Part shown: positions 22,686 to 33,774 of the stretch, piece by piece
Numbering within the stretch: the stretch's first letter is position 1
How the letters are laid out: each line of letters opens with the position of its first letter
Assembly (NCBI GenBank): GCA_023548195.1
Contig: JAJHZJ010000005.1
Span: forward strand, 1 to 64,000
DNA from: Bettongia penicillata ogilbyi
Taxonomy: Eukaryota > Chordata > Mammalia > Diprotodontia > Potoroidae
Length of the DNA: 64,000 nt
Direction of reading: 5' to 3'
Notes under the pieces: model-generated
Databases searched by the model: none
Seen by the model: the letters and a program-made list of their open reading frames with translations, nothing else
What the model was told of the DNA's origin: nothing
Program-made: the position numbers and the translations under genes

Positions 22686-24144
22686 TATGTTTCAGAGCTG
22701 TCTAGTACATAAAGGGGATCTAATAATCTTTCTTAGTGGATAAAATAATCATTGACAACACCAATGAAATCATACATGGTTCAAAATATCATATCAGGCA
22801 CACGTGTTTTCTCTCTTCCTTTTCACTCTCTATATCCGACTTTTTTGCCTTTTTTTTTCTTTTTGTCTCTATTTGTATTTTCTTTGGTCCTTGCTTTGTT
22901 TTTTTTTTCTTTTCCCACAATGTCCAAACATGGACCTGCTTCTTATCATCTTTGCATTTGTCATTGAGGTTAAGACTGATAATCTATTGTTACCTAGGAG
23001 CAATGACTTTGAACAGAGTAAATAGAAAAAGAAAAATCAATCGCAATAACACCTGAGAGTTCTGTGAGAGTAAGAATAAGTGCTTTGCAGTGACCTACTA
23101 CAAATGGAGTTTGCTCTATTTCTAACATTTCCCTCAATTTGTCAAAGACTTTATTTCTAAATCTGTGTTCCAAGATGCCAATTCTGTCAACATGGAATCA
23201 TCTCAAAATGCTACATACATATTTAGTAGAAGTTTTCCAAACTCTTTATCAATGACTCAACAGAAGCCATGTGAAAAATAGACCTCTGCAATAAGCATAG
23301 TCTACTCCTTCATACTATCGATTACTTTTTTGTCTTCTGTTTCCCTATTCTGATTTCTCTATTTGCACATTTAAAGAAATGCAATTACTCTCATATTTCC
23401 CCAGTACTATTTTTTCTAAGTTATTTATAAATTTTAATAGCAAATAAAAATTTTAAATGAAGATATATGTCATTCTTCCTTCCTGCTGTCTAAAATTGTG
23501 TTATATGTATACATGTAACTCAGTTGCTTTATTCCAATGGAATTTGCTCATTTCAATATCATGCTACTTGCCATCTACTATTCTGTGTTATCCAATGCAT
23601 TGGCCTTGTTCCAGTTGTCCTACTCTCTCCACCTTCCTCCCACAACCTCTTAGAGTTTCCTTATTTGGTCTATAGTTTCTCAAACAGTAAGAAAATTCTT
23701 AAAAATAAATAATGCAAGAACTTAAAAAAAACTAGGTTAATATTTTGTTCTATCAGATATTGTATCATTTGATGAGTGTTGTATTCTTAATGGCTAAATG
23801 TTAAAGGGTGCAATTAGCAGCACCATGAAAATTAGTTAATATTAAGTTGAACAAGTTGTCCAATAATTCGTATGTACTAACAGTTGGCCTCAGAAAAACA
23901 TCACCACAGTAACTGAAAACATATACTTCTTAATTTAGGTAGGTAGGTAAAAATTATTTATTAACAGCTAACTTGGTGTTGCCACTGTATTGAATAGTGG
24001 GGATACAAAGGAAATCAAGAAATTAGTCTTTAATCTTAAGAATTTCCCATTCTAATGAGAGAACAATATAGCAATTAAGTAAGTACTTTCAGGTTACCTG
24101 AAGTGTAAATGCAATATCATTTAGGAAAGAAGGGACTGGAAGCG
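22686..24144. other. Intergenic, no recognised element
   Basis: AT-rich sequence with pyrimidine-rich patches; no gene or repeat recognised. Open frames near 22750-23056 are Phe/Leu-rich low-complexity readings of T-rich DNA. Confidence 0.5.
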
Positions 24145-25011
24145 TCCAGGGCCAGGATTTCAGAGTAACAATACAGAATTTCTAAAATACTTCTGCCAAG
24201 TCCAGCTAAATACCTATAAAAATGGCACTAAAGAAATTCTGGAGCTACAAAACACACATAATGATGGAGTGAAGCAAATCTCCAGCCCAAGACAGACTGC
24301 GAGGTATCCTTGGAAGTGCCTTTCACACCACACAGGGGTCACAGCAGGGTCTAAAGTGGGCCGCAAGTGCATAGAGGGGACCTGAGCAGGACTTGGGGAA
24401 ATTGAATCTCTCACACCTGTGGTGGTTCCCAGACCTCATAACCTCAAAAACTCGAGAATAAATTTTAAGGTCAATAGAAAAGCCTGTAGGGCCAGTACAG
24501 GAGAGTGGGGAGGCCTGGCCCCAACCCCAGGGCAGTACAATGGGGAGGGGACAGAGGAACTCACAGCAGCCACAGCAGCATGAGAGGCAGCTGCAACCAC
24601 TATTTCTAGATCTCGAGACCCACAGATTGTGGAGAGATCATCCAGTTGAAAGACAAACCTCCACCTCCAATGGAAGCAGAGAACTACCTTGACAAAGGGC
24701 TCAAAAGCCAAGTAAATGACTGGAGAAATGAGCAAACCCCACCCAAAAGAAACAGATTATAAAATCTCACTTTGGGAAATAGAACAAAAAAGTCAAAGCT
24801 CCACCATCCAAAGCCACCAAGACAAATATTAATTGTTCTCAGGCCATGGAAGAACTCAAAAAGGATTTTGAAAATCAAGTAAGAGAAGTAGAGCAAAAAT
24901 TTGGGAGAGAAATGAGAGTGATACATGAAACTCAAGTCAACTGTTTGCTAAGTTAAATGTCAAAAGAGGTCCAAAAAGCCAGTGAGGAGAAGAATGCCCT
25001 TAAATGCAGAA
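24145..25011 (+). mobile_element. Old ORF1-only LINE, copy E, left part
   Basis: Diverged 5'UTR (AAATACCTATAAAAATGGC near 24208; TGGAAGCAGAGAACTACC near 24670) followed by the ORF1 coiled coil (MEELKKDFENQVREVEQKF from 24846; KEVQKASEEKNALKC near 24965). Interrupted at 25011 by copy D; resumes at 27815. Confidence 0.7.
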
Positions 25012-25013
25012 GA

Positions 25014-25045
25014 GGGGGGGAGGAGCCAAGATGGTGGAGTAGAAA
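25014..25045 (+). promoter_or_regulatory. 5' terminus with YY1-like motif (copy D)
   Basis: G run, GGAGCCAAGATGGTGG. CCAAGATGG is a good YY1-core match in the orientation and position seen at the human L1 start. Inferred initiation-site element. Confidence 0.6.
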
Positions 25046-25691
25046 GATTCACATTTGCTAGCTCTGAACCCACAGCCCATAAATTACCTGTAAAAAGGAA
25101 CTCACAACAGGTTCTGGAGCAGTGGAAGCTGCACAGCAACAGAGTGGAGGAGATTTCTGTTGTGGAGAGCCCTGAAAAACTGACACCAAGGGTCCAACAT
25201 GCACTGTACACGGAGCAGAGCCTAGCACTGCCCTGGCCACAAAGCCTCGAGAGGAGCAGATCCTAGCAGGCTTCAGGGACAGAATCTCTGCCGGCCACGA
25301 AGGACCCTCCACCCACAGGCACTGCAGGTCAGGGAGAGACCCTTCTGGACTGGCCAAGAGGGGAGCGTGGTGCCTCCATAACTCGGGCCCCCTTGGGAGG
25401 CAGCAGCAGAGGCAGCACAAGCCAGAGGCACCTGGAGTGGACAGGAACTCGGGTCCATTACTGAAGGTCTGCGCATAAACTCCCTGAGGGAACTGAGCAT
25501 GAGAGGCAGCCCTGTCCCCCACCTGAGAACCTGAATTTAATCTTACCCTGAATAGCAGCCAGACCCGCTGCTGAAAGCCCTGAGACTGGGGAGCAGCATT
25601 TGAATCTCAGACCTCAAGCACTAGCTGGGCAGATCTGAAGGTGATGCAGGGGTGGAGAGGAATCTCAGAAGTCAAGTAACTGGCTGGGAAA

Positions 25692-26791
25692 ATGCCCAGA
25701 AAAGGGGAAAAATATAAGACCGTAGAAGGTTATTTTCTTGGTGAACAGATGCTTCCTCCTTTCCTTTTGATGAGGAAAAACAAAGCTTACCATCAGAGAA
25801 AGACATAGAAGTCAAGGCCTCTGTACCCCAAACATCTGAAATAGACAACCAATGGGCTCAGGCCATGGAAGAGCTCGAAAAGGATTTTGAAAATCAAGTT
25901 AGAAAGGTGGAGGAAAAAATGGGAAGAGAAATGAGAGAGATGCAAGAAAAGCATGAAAAAATGGGTCAATACCTTGCTAAAGGAGAAACAAAAAATGCTG
26001 AAGAAAATAACACCTTGAAAAATAAGCTAACTCAATTGGCAAATGTGGTTCAAAAAGTCAATGAGGAGAAGAATGCTTTAAAGAGCAGAATTAGGAAAAT
26101 GGAAAAAAGAGGTTCAAAAGCTCACTGAAGAAAATAGTTCTCTCAAAGTTAGAATGGAACAGATGGAGGCTAATGACTTTCTGAGAAACCAAGAAATCAC
26201 CAAACAAATCCAAAAGAATGAAAAAATGTAAGATAATGTGAAACATCTCATTGGAAAAACTACTGACATGGAAAACAGAACCAGGAGAGAAAATTTAAAA
26301 ATTATGGGACAACCTGAAAATCATGATCAAAAAAAAGGCTAGACATCATCTTCCATGAAATTATCAAGGAAAACTGCCCTGATATTCCAGAACCAGAGGG
26401 CAAAATAAGTATTCAAGGAATCCACCGATCAGCACCTGAAAGAGATCCAAAAAGAGAAATACCTAGGAACATTATGGCGAAATTACAGAATTCCCTGGTC
26501 AAGGAGAAAATATTGCAAGCAGCTAGAAAGAAACAATTCCAGTATTATGGAAATAAAATCAGGATAACACAAGATCTAGCAGCTTCTACACTAACGGATC
26601 GAAGGGCATGGAATAGAATATTCCAGAAGTCAAAGGAACTAGGACTAAAACCAAGAATCACCTACCCAGCAAAACTGAGTATAATACATCAGGGGAAAAA
26701 ATGGTCTTTCAAGAAAATAGCGGACTTTCAAGCATTCTTGATGAAAAGGCCAGAGATGAAAAGGAAATTTGACTTTCAAACACAAGAATGA
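25692..26791 (+). pseudogene. L1-type ORF1, broken, copy D
   Basis: Start MPRKGEKYKTVEG at 25692. A base lost near 25765 breaks the acidic linker. The coiled coil (25865-26128) reads openly with EKMGREMREMQEKHEKMG. A shift near 26105 and a stop near 26229 follow. The RRM starts at NLKIMGQPENHD near 26300, with a one-base loss near 26337. The linker and C-terminal domain (26474-26791) read openly with ARKKQFQYYGNKIRI, DLAASTLTDRRAWNRIFQ and the end FDFQTQE. About 366 codons in total, the normal length for the family. Only a few lesions, so fairly young. Confidence 0.85.
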
Positions 26792-26925
26792 GAAGAAGCA
26801 TGAAAAACTAAACAGGAAAGAGAAGTCACAAGGGACTTATCAAATGTGAACAGTTTACATTGCCACATGGAAGGACAATATTTGAAACTCTTGAAACTTT
26901 TCAGTATCAGGGTAGTTGGTGGGAT

Positions 26926-26990
26926 TACACACACACACACGTGCGCACGTGCACACACACATACACACATGCACACACGCACACAGACAG
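26926..26990. repeat. (CA)n microsatellite in copy D 3'UTR
   Basis: CA with CG and TG interruptions, about 135 bases past the ORF1 stop, at the family's usual position. Confidence 0.9.
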
Positions 26991-27814
26991 AGAGACCAGA
27001 GTGAATTGAATAGGATGGGATCATATCTTTAAAAAATTGAGGTAAACAGTGAGAGAGAAATGTATTGCGAGGAGAGAGGGTGAAATGGAATGGCGTAAGT
27101 TATCTCTCATAGATGAGGCAAGCAGGACACTTTTTAGTGGAGGGAAAAAGACGTGAGCTGAGAAAAAAATACATGAAGTTTGCTCATCACATTTGACTAA
27201 AGGAAGGAATAAAATGCACACTCATTTTGGTATGAAAACCTATCTTACAATACAGGAAAGTGGGGAGAAGGAGATAAGCAGGGTAGGGGAGATGATAGAA
27301 GTGAGGACAATGGGAGGAGGGAGCAATTTCAAGTCAACACCTGGGGAGGGACAGGATCAAAAGACAGAATAGAATTAACGGGGGGCAGGATAGGATGGAG
27401 GGAAATATAGTTAGTCTTACACAACACGACTATTATCGAAATCATTGGCAAAACTCCACAGATATGGCCTATATTGAATTGCCTGTCTGCCCAAAGGGAA
27501 TGCGTGGGGAGGGAGTGATGGGGAGAAGTTGGAACTCAAAGTTTTAGGAACAACTGTCGAGTATTGTTCTTGCTAGTAGGAAATAAGAAATACAGGTAAT
27601 GGGGAATAGAAACTTATCTGGTCCTACAGGACAAAAGAGAAAATAAGGTTAAGGTAAGGGAGGGATGATAGAAGCGAGGGCAGATATGTGATAGGGGAAA
27701 TTAAATGCTCATTGTATTGGAGTGGAGGAGGGGACAAATGGGGAGACAATTTGGAACCCAAAATTTTGTGAAAATGAATGTAAAAAGTTAAATAAAGAAA
27801 TTTATATTAAAAAA

Positions 27815-28870
27815 TAAAAGCAGAATTGGCCAGATGGAAAAGGAGATTTAAAAGCTCACTGAAGAAATTGCTTCCTTAAAGATTAGAATTGAGCAGATGG
27901 ATACTAATAACTTTATGAAAAATCAAGAAACTATGAAGTGAAATCAAAGGAATGTGAAATATCTCATTGGGAAAATAACTAACCTGGAAAATAGATTCAG
28001 GACAGAAAATTTAAAAATTGTGGGATTACCTAAAAGCCATGATTAAAAAACCAGCATAGACATCATCTTTCATGAAATTATCAAGGAAAACTTCCCCGAT
28101 ATTCTGGAACCAGAGGGTAGAATAAACGTTGAAATAATCCATGAAAGAAAGAGATCTGAAAAGAAAAACTGCTAGGAATATTGCAATCAAATTCCAGAGT
28201 TCCCAGGTCAAGGAGAAAATGTTGCAAACAGCCAGAAAGAAATAATTTGAGTATTGTGGAAATACAATCAGGATAATACAAGATCTAGCCACTTCTATAT
28301 TAAAGGCTCGAGGGGCTTGACATATGATATTCCAGAAATCAAAGAAATAGGATAAAAACCAAGAACCACCTACCCAGCAAACGTGAGTGTAATACTTCAG
28401 GGGAAAAACAGTCATTCAATGAAATAAGATCTTTCAAGTGTTGCTGATGAAAAGATCAGGGTCGAATAGAAAATTTCACTTTCAAACACAAGAATCAAAA
28501 GAAGCATGGGAAGGTAAGAAGGAAAGATATTTCATAAGGAACTTACTAAAGTTGAACTTTTTACATTCCTAAATGAAAATATAATATTTCTAACTCTTGA
28601 GACTTTCCTCAATATTTGGGTAGTTGGAGGGATTATATACATATAGACAGAAAGCACAGGATGAGTTGGGTTAGGAAGGGATTTCCTAGCCAAATAACAA
28701 AATTAATGGGTAAGGGAGGAAAATATTAGGAGGAGACAGAGAGAAATGGAAAGAGGCAAATTGTATATTGACTGTGTGAGGGGAAAGATAAGAATAAATA
28801 ATAAAGCTTTGAAGACAAATATAAAAAGTCAACTTCAGGATAAAATCAAGATTTGTCCTAAACCAAAAGT
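27815..28870 (+). mobile_element. Old ORF1-only LINE, copy E, right part
   Basis: Continues ORF1 of copy E from the exact codon interrupted at 25011 (AAAAGCAGAATTGGCCAG). Coiled coil, RRM (NLKIVGLPKSHD near 28010), C-terminal domain and a short decayed 3'UTR. Frames are broken by several stops. The usual 3'UTR microsatellite is reduced to ATATACATATAGACAG near 28635. The 3' end is indistinct. Confidence 0.7.
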
Positions 28871-29105
28871 GTTGTAAGTTAATCTATGTTGTAGTTTATA
28901 TAGAAATATATTTATAAAAGATTAATTACCACTATTTATTTTTTGAAAGATCATGAAAATAAAAAAAAAATCCTAAACATTTGTAGAATCTCAGAAATTT
29001 AATTTGGCTAGGTGACTTTCATGTAACTTAGTTAATACATTCATTTAGTAGAAGAGGAAAATCAAAACAGCATATTCTTGCTTTTGTGGTTGTTATATAT
29101 ACATA
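28871..29105. other. Intergenic, no recognised element
   Basis: AT-rich spacer; nothing recognised. Confidence 0.5.
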
Positions 29106-29215
29106 TATAAATCAGTAGAGGTAGCACTTTGAATTTCGTATAAGATAACCTGAGTATGAATCTTACCTCTGTTACTTCAGGAAAATTATTTAACTTGAAC
29201 TTTTCATCTCTAAAC
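29106..29215 (+). mobile_element. MIR-family SINE fragment
   Basis: Degenerate head region (GAGTATGAATCTTACCTCTG, GAAAATTATTTAACTTG) aligned in order with the MIR tRNA-like and core parts. Confidence 0.45.
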
Positions 29216-29334
29216 TCTGAAAGAGTAGAGCAGGAAAGTTCTCTTCCTGAAACTTCTCTCTCTTCTTGAGTTGAACATGAGTGTTACGGTCCTTCATGGT
29301 CTGCCGCTGGTGTCCAAAGTTAGCTTGTTATGTG

Positions 29335-29595
29335 ACAGTGTATAGTGCTGGGTTTGGAGTAAGAAAGAAAATGCATTCCATATAGGAGGAGATTTGTATT
29401 AATTCTGCAACCCTGACACCACTTGCTCATATTGTTTTGAGAGTAAAGTTTTTTTTTTCCATTTGCAAAATAGGGATAATAATAACATCTATCTCACAGT
29501 ACTGTTATGAATCAAATAAGATAATATATGTAAAGATGATTTTCAATCATAACACATTGCATTAATGCTAGCCATTAATAATCTCAAGATAGTTT
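29335..29595 (+). mobile_element. MIR-family SINE
   Basis: Head AGTGCTGGGTTTGGAGT; the core is recognisable by TTGCAAAATAGGGATAATAA, then ATGAATCAAATAAGATAATA and ATGTAAAGATGATTTTC. Typical MIR order in plus orientation, diverged. Confidence 0.6.
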
Positions 29596-29734
29596 TCAAC
29601 TCAAAATTTTATAAAACAATCCATCATCAATAATATTTTATGCCTCAAATCTCTTTATTTTCAAAAAAGTAAAAAATCTAGTCTAATAGATAGTTAAAGC
29701 AAAATCTGAAGAATGTAGATTTTTTTAAATAATA

Positions 29735-29990
29735 TTTTATTTTTCCCCAGTTCCATGTAAAGACAACTTTAACTTTCATTTAACAAAAAATACAAACTTG
29801 ATTTCCAAATTTTCTCTCTTCCTCCCTCATTCTTGAGAGAAATTATTATTAAATAACCATTTTTTCATGTTGAAGAAATCCAGTATTTTTTACCTTCCTT
29901 TTTTTCTCATTCTCTACTAGATCAAATAAGTGATAATGAGACTCAATTTAACATTTTCTTCAATTTTGTTCAGACTCCACCCAACTGGGG
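29735..29990 (-). mobile_element. L1 3'UTR end fragment, antisense
   Basis: ATTTTATTTTTCCCCAGTTCC, a GATTTCCAAATTTTCTCTC stretch and CCTCCCTCATTCTTGAGAG match the antisense marsupial L1 3' terminus also seen at 51650-51800. Confidence 0.5.
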
Positions 29991-30780
29991 AAACTTAATT
30001 CTGATTAAAACGCATTAAAAGACTGTAAACTTGATGAATTCTTGCTCATCATTTTCTACTCTGGCTTGGATAGGTGGTAGATCCTTTGTCTAGGTTGCTT
30101 CAGCCTTTGGCAGTCCTTGAATAAGAGTGACGTTATCAAAGTCATCCCCAGTCCCTTATTAGAATAGTTCTATCTCTCATTAAAATATTCATTCTTCCAT
30201 TAATTGTTAACCAATCAAAGTTGATAGTTGCCTGTCCAGCACAACCACTCTTCCAGTGTTTTCTCTTAGTAGAACTGTAAGCAAAATGATTTATCATTGC
30301 TTTAGTTAATGTGCAATATTGAATGACAGGATAGAGCAGTAAATTTCCTAGAAAACAACTGAATTCGATATCCTCACCAAGAACGTTGTAAGAGAAAGAT
30401 ACAATCCTCCATTGGTTATTGGTATTTCTTTTCTAAATGTTGAATGTGAAATAATTTACAGTTTCCAAACATGTGAGTCGCCTTATAAGCACAATGATTA
30501 ATGTATCTGCTAAGCCTGTTCTCATTCTACATATTGTATTAATAGGATATTGTCTGAGAATTACACATATGGGCAAACAGCTCCTTAAATCATTTGTTGC
30601 TCTGTCCTTTCTAAACACATCTAATAGAGAAGTGATTGAAGATGCTGCTAAATCATCTGAAACTTCAAAGTTCTTATCCCATTAAGCATTAACTCTTATC
30701 GTCATATGCTATTACTGCTTCATATATTATTGGTGAATAATGAATACATAATAATTTTATGCTGAATGCATATAGAGAGT
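29991..30780. other. Intergenic, no recognised element
   Basis: AT-rich; no gene or repeat recognised. The short opposing frames at 30433-30685 have no supporting features. Confidence 0.5.
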
Positions 30781-30945
30781 AAGAATTTGAAAGCTGGAGG
30801 GAACCTTGAAGAGCACTTCATCTAACTCCTTCATTTTAAAGATGAAGACACTGAGACCCAGAGGCAAGTCCAAGGTCTCATAACTGGCAAGTAATGCATT
30901 AAGCAAAACATAGATCTCTACAGTCTCTTTCCTATTCTGCCTTAT
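30781..30945 (-). mobile_element. MIR-family SINE, antisense
   Basis: GAAAGCTGGAGGGAACC, CATTTTAAAGATGAAGAC, TGAGACCCAGAGGCAAG and CAAGGTCTCATAACTGG follow the antisense MIR order, as in 8768-8950. Confidence 0.6.
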
Positions 30946-31323
30946 CGTTTTTAATGGCTGCTAATTAAAAGAAATTAAAATAAGTATGATACAATAAGAG
31001 TCCTCAAAATAAGATAAAAAATAAAAATATTATACTACATTATATAGTACTCTATTGTGAGTTATTTCATAAGGGCAGATTGGCATCCCAGGTTCAGTTT
31101 GGGAAATAAATTATGTAATCGTAACTAATTGATCAATTATTAAATGTTTGCTTTAAGAAGAAACATGAGATAAGGACATCTTCAAATGTGTATGAATGCA
31201 AAAATAATTACTTAATTAGAATCCATATAAAGAGAAACTATTACAGCTAGACATATACAATGTGATTTACTTCTTATTTTTGACTGCTATATTTTATTGA
31301 ATGTGGTGTAATCAATAACATCT
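30946..31323. other. Intergenic, no recognised element
   Basis: AT-rich spacer; nothing recognised. Confidence 0.5.
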
Positions 31324-31333
31324 ATATTCATAT

Positions 31334-31650
31334 TGGGCAGCTAGGTGATGCAGTGGATAGAGCACCAGTGTAGGAATCAGGGGGACCTGAACTCAAATAC
31401 CGCCTCAGACACTTGACAATTACTAGCTGAATGACCTCAGGCAAGTCACTTAACCCAATTGTCTCATCCTGGGTCATCTCCAATCATCCTGATGAATATC
31501 TGGTCACTGGATTCAGATGGCTCTGAAAGAGAAGTGAGGCTGGTGACCTGCACAACTCTCCCTCATTAAAAACAAAGTCAAATGCAAGCCATGTCATCAT
31601 TTCTCTGACGTCATGGTCTTCTTTGGCAATGAAGGACGAATACACACATC
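31334..31650 (+). mobile_element. Marsupial tRNA-derived SINE with perfect TSD
   Basis: Head GGGCAGCTAGGTGATGCAGT, A-box-like GGATAGAGCACC, B-box-like GAACTCAAATACC, CAAGTCACTTAACCCAATTG, and the RTE-like tail ending GGCAATGAAGGACGAATACA. The 10-base flank ATATTCATAT occurs at 31324-31333 and again at 31651-31660, a perfect TSD. It is the best-bounded SINE in the window. Confidence 0.9.
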
Positions 31651-31872
31651 ATATTCATATCTGACATGAATTTCAATACTCATATATGAATTGCCATCAG
31701 AATTATTGGTCATTCTTATCCTGCTGCTATATCCTCATAATCTGTTGTTATATTTGATCCGATATTATGATAATTGAAATAACTCAAAACAAATGTAAAA
31801 TGCCCACATTTAGAGAAACCATCTGAAATGTTCACAGGGACTATTTGTGTCCAGACTGTGGTAGAGCTTAGT

Positions 31873-31971
31873 AATTTGATAGTATTACATTTGTAGAAGT
31901 GATTGTTGAATGCCAAAACAAATAAAATGATAAATTTAGAAGAAAATAAAATAAAGTAATACTATCAAATT
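31873..31971. repeat. 71-base L1-tail unit framed by 16-base inverted arms
   Basis: Arms 31873-31888 (AATTTGATAGTATTAC) and 31956-31971 are perfect reverse complements. The 71 bases 31888-31958 recur, reverse complemented, at 32314-32384 with only two differences. That second copy is the 3' terminus of the L1 at 32314-33690, so the first is probably a severely 5'-truncated L1 end. Confidence 0.7.
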
Positions 31972-32194
31972 GACAAAAATAGGGTTCTGATACCCAAATC
32001 AGGGAGAACAAAAACAAAGAAAGAATTCTATAATCCGTTTAACTTATGGGATGAAGTTACAGTGGGGAGTAGATTTTACTCAACATGGAAACCTAGGCTT
32101 CTATTAGATATACCCCTGAATGGTGTGAGTAATGAGTATTCCGTTATTGCCACTGATTTTCCCAGCAGGGTCTAGACGATTAGTAGATGGAATT

Positions 32195-32266
32195 GTTATT
32201 ATAATTGTTGTCCTTTACTCTTGAAGAGGACCAAAATGACATCACTCTCTTAGAGTCAAGTTACAG
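32195..32266 (-). mobile_element. SINE tail fragment, antisense
   Basis: TTGTCCTTTACTCTTGAAG and AGGACCAAAATGACATCAC are the reverse complement of the GTCATGGTCCTCTT...GAAGGACAA tail of the marsupial SINEs. About 70 bases only. Confidence 0.5.
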
Positions 32267-32317
32267 AGTACCTCACTATGACTGATAAGATCACTACCAC
32301 AGTCGTAGTGAGGTACT
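32267..32317. repeat. Hairpin adjoining L1 3' end
   Basis: Arms 32267-32282 (AGTACCTCACTATGAC) and 32302-32317 pair at 15 of 16 positions around a 19-base loop. It lies between the SINE tail fragment and the L1 terminus. Confidence 0.7.
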
Positions 32318-33690
32318 TTATTTTATTTTCTTCTAAATTTATCATTTCATTTGTTTTGGCATTCAACAATCACTTTTACAAATGTTCCCCCTTCCTCCTT
32401 CTTCCCTCCTCAAGAGGGCATGCAAGCTTATATGGCTTGTACACATGCATTCCTATAAAACACAATTTCTCATTAGTCATACTGCGGAGAAGAATTAAAA
32501 TAGATGGGAGAAACTATAATGAACATAACAAGGATAAAGTAGTCTGCTCCATTCTGCATTCTGACTCCATGACTCTATCTCTGAATGTACATAGCATTTT
32601 GCATCATTTGGGAATGTTTTCGATGCTTGAATTGCTCTAAAAATACTCTCCAGAATGGTTGGGTCAGCTCACAGCTCCAGAAACAATGAATTAATGTTCC
32701 AACTTTCCCACATCTTCTCCAACATTTATCATTTTCCTCTTTTGTTAGATTAGGCAATCTGATAGGTGTGATGTGGCATCTCAGAGTTATTTTGATTTAC
32801 ATTTCTCTAATCAATAGTGATTTGGAGCATTTTTTTCATAAAGCTATAGATAACTTTAATTTCTTCCTCTGAAAACTGTCTGTTGATATCCTATGACCAC
32901 TGGGGAATGGCTTGTATTCCTATAAATTTGACTTAGTTCCCTATATATTTTAGAAATGAGGTATTATTCACATACACTAGAAAAAATTCTTTCCCAGTTT
33001 TCTTCTTCCCTCCTAATTTTGGTAGCATTGACTTTGTTTGTGCAAAACTTTTCAATTGGATGTAACAAAAGTTCTCCATTTTGCATTTCATAATGTTCCC
33101 TATCTCTTGCTTTATCATAAATTCCTCCCTTCTCCATCAATCTGACAAACTATTCCTTGCTTCCCTAGTTTGTTTACAGTATCAGCCTTTATACCTAGAT
33201 TGTGTAACTTTATACTGTATCAGGAAGTGATCTTTGCCCAGTTTCTGCTATATACTTTTCCAGTTTTCCCAGCAGTTTTTGTCAACAAGTGAGTTTTATC
33301 CAGGAATACTTCATTATCATTTTATCAAGTAGTTTATATAGTATTAGTATTAATTGTTCTTTAAATGTTTCCTAAAATTCACTTGTAAATCCATCTGGTG
33401 CTGGGAATGGTTTCTTTGGGAGCTCATTTATGGTTTATTCAATTTATGTTTCTAAGATAAAGTTAAATTTTTTTTCTTTTCTGTTAATCTGTGCAGTTTA
33501 TATTTTTGTATATATTCATCTACTTCATCTAGATTGTCAGGCTTACTGGCATGTAATTACGCAGAGTAACTCAGAGTAATTGATTTAACTTGATCTCCTT
33601 TGGTTGTTCAGTTGCCCTTTTCTTTTCTGATATTAGTAGTTTGTTTTCTTTCTTTTTAAATGATATTTTGTTAATTTTTGTTGTTGAAAT
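32314..33690 (-). mobile_element. L1, 3'UTR plus two separate ORF2 parts, antisense
   Basis: 3' end at 32314, 3'UTR to about 32600, then the ORF2 C-terminus (cysteine-rich block CWRRCGKVGTLIHCFWSC near 32710) to about 33300. After an internal loss comes reverse-transcriptase-region sequence (33360-33680). The antisense stretch AATCCATCTGGTGCTGGGAA near 33390 is the well-known antisense signature of the L1 RT domain. All frames are broken. Confidence 0.7.
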
Positions 33691-33774
33691 CACGTCAGCT
33701 ATGTTTATCCCTTTGTGACTTCATTTGGGATTTTCTTGGCAAAGTTCCTGCTGTAGTTTCCAACTACTTTTGGT

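Larger units (their letters stand above)
25012..27814 (+). mobile_element. ORF1-only LINE, copy D, full length
   Basis: The cleanest complete copy. The 5' end is a G run plus AGGAGCCAAGATGGTGGAG; ORF1 lies at 25692-26791. The 3'UTR has a (CA)n tract, G-rich stretches and a terminal AATGAATGTAAAAAG, AATAAAG, TATTAAAAAAA tail. It is nested in copy E's ORF1. Host sequence TAAATGCAGAA (25001-25011) is repeated as TAAAAGCAGAA (27815-27825), a TSD with one mismatch. About 2.8 kb and no ORF2. Confidence 0.85.

Noticed and set aside
22736..23056. Phe/Leu-rich membrane-like small protein
   Set aside because: Translation of T-rich DNA in overlapping frames; no signal, homology or consistent start.
25058..25522. 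154-codon frame on the minus strand
   Set aside because: Antisense to the GC-rich 5'UTR of copy D. Equivalent antisense frames in other copies reflect low stop density, with no domain or start signal.
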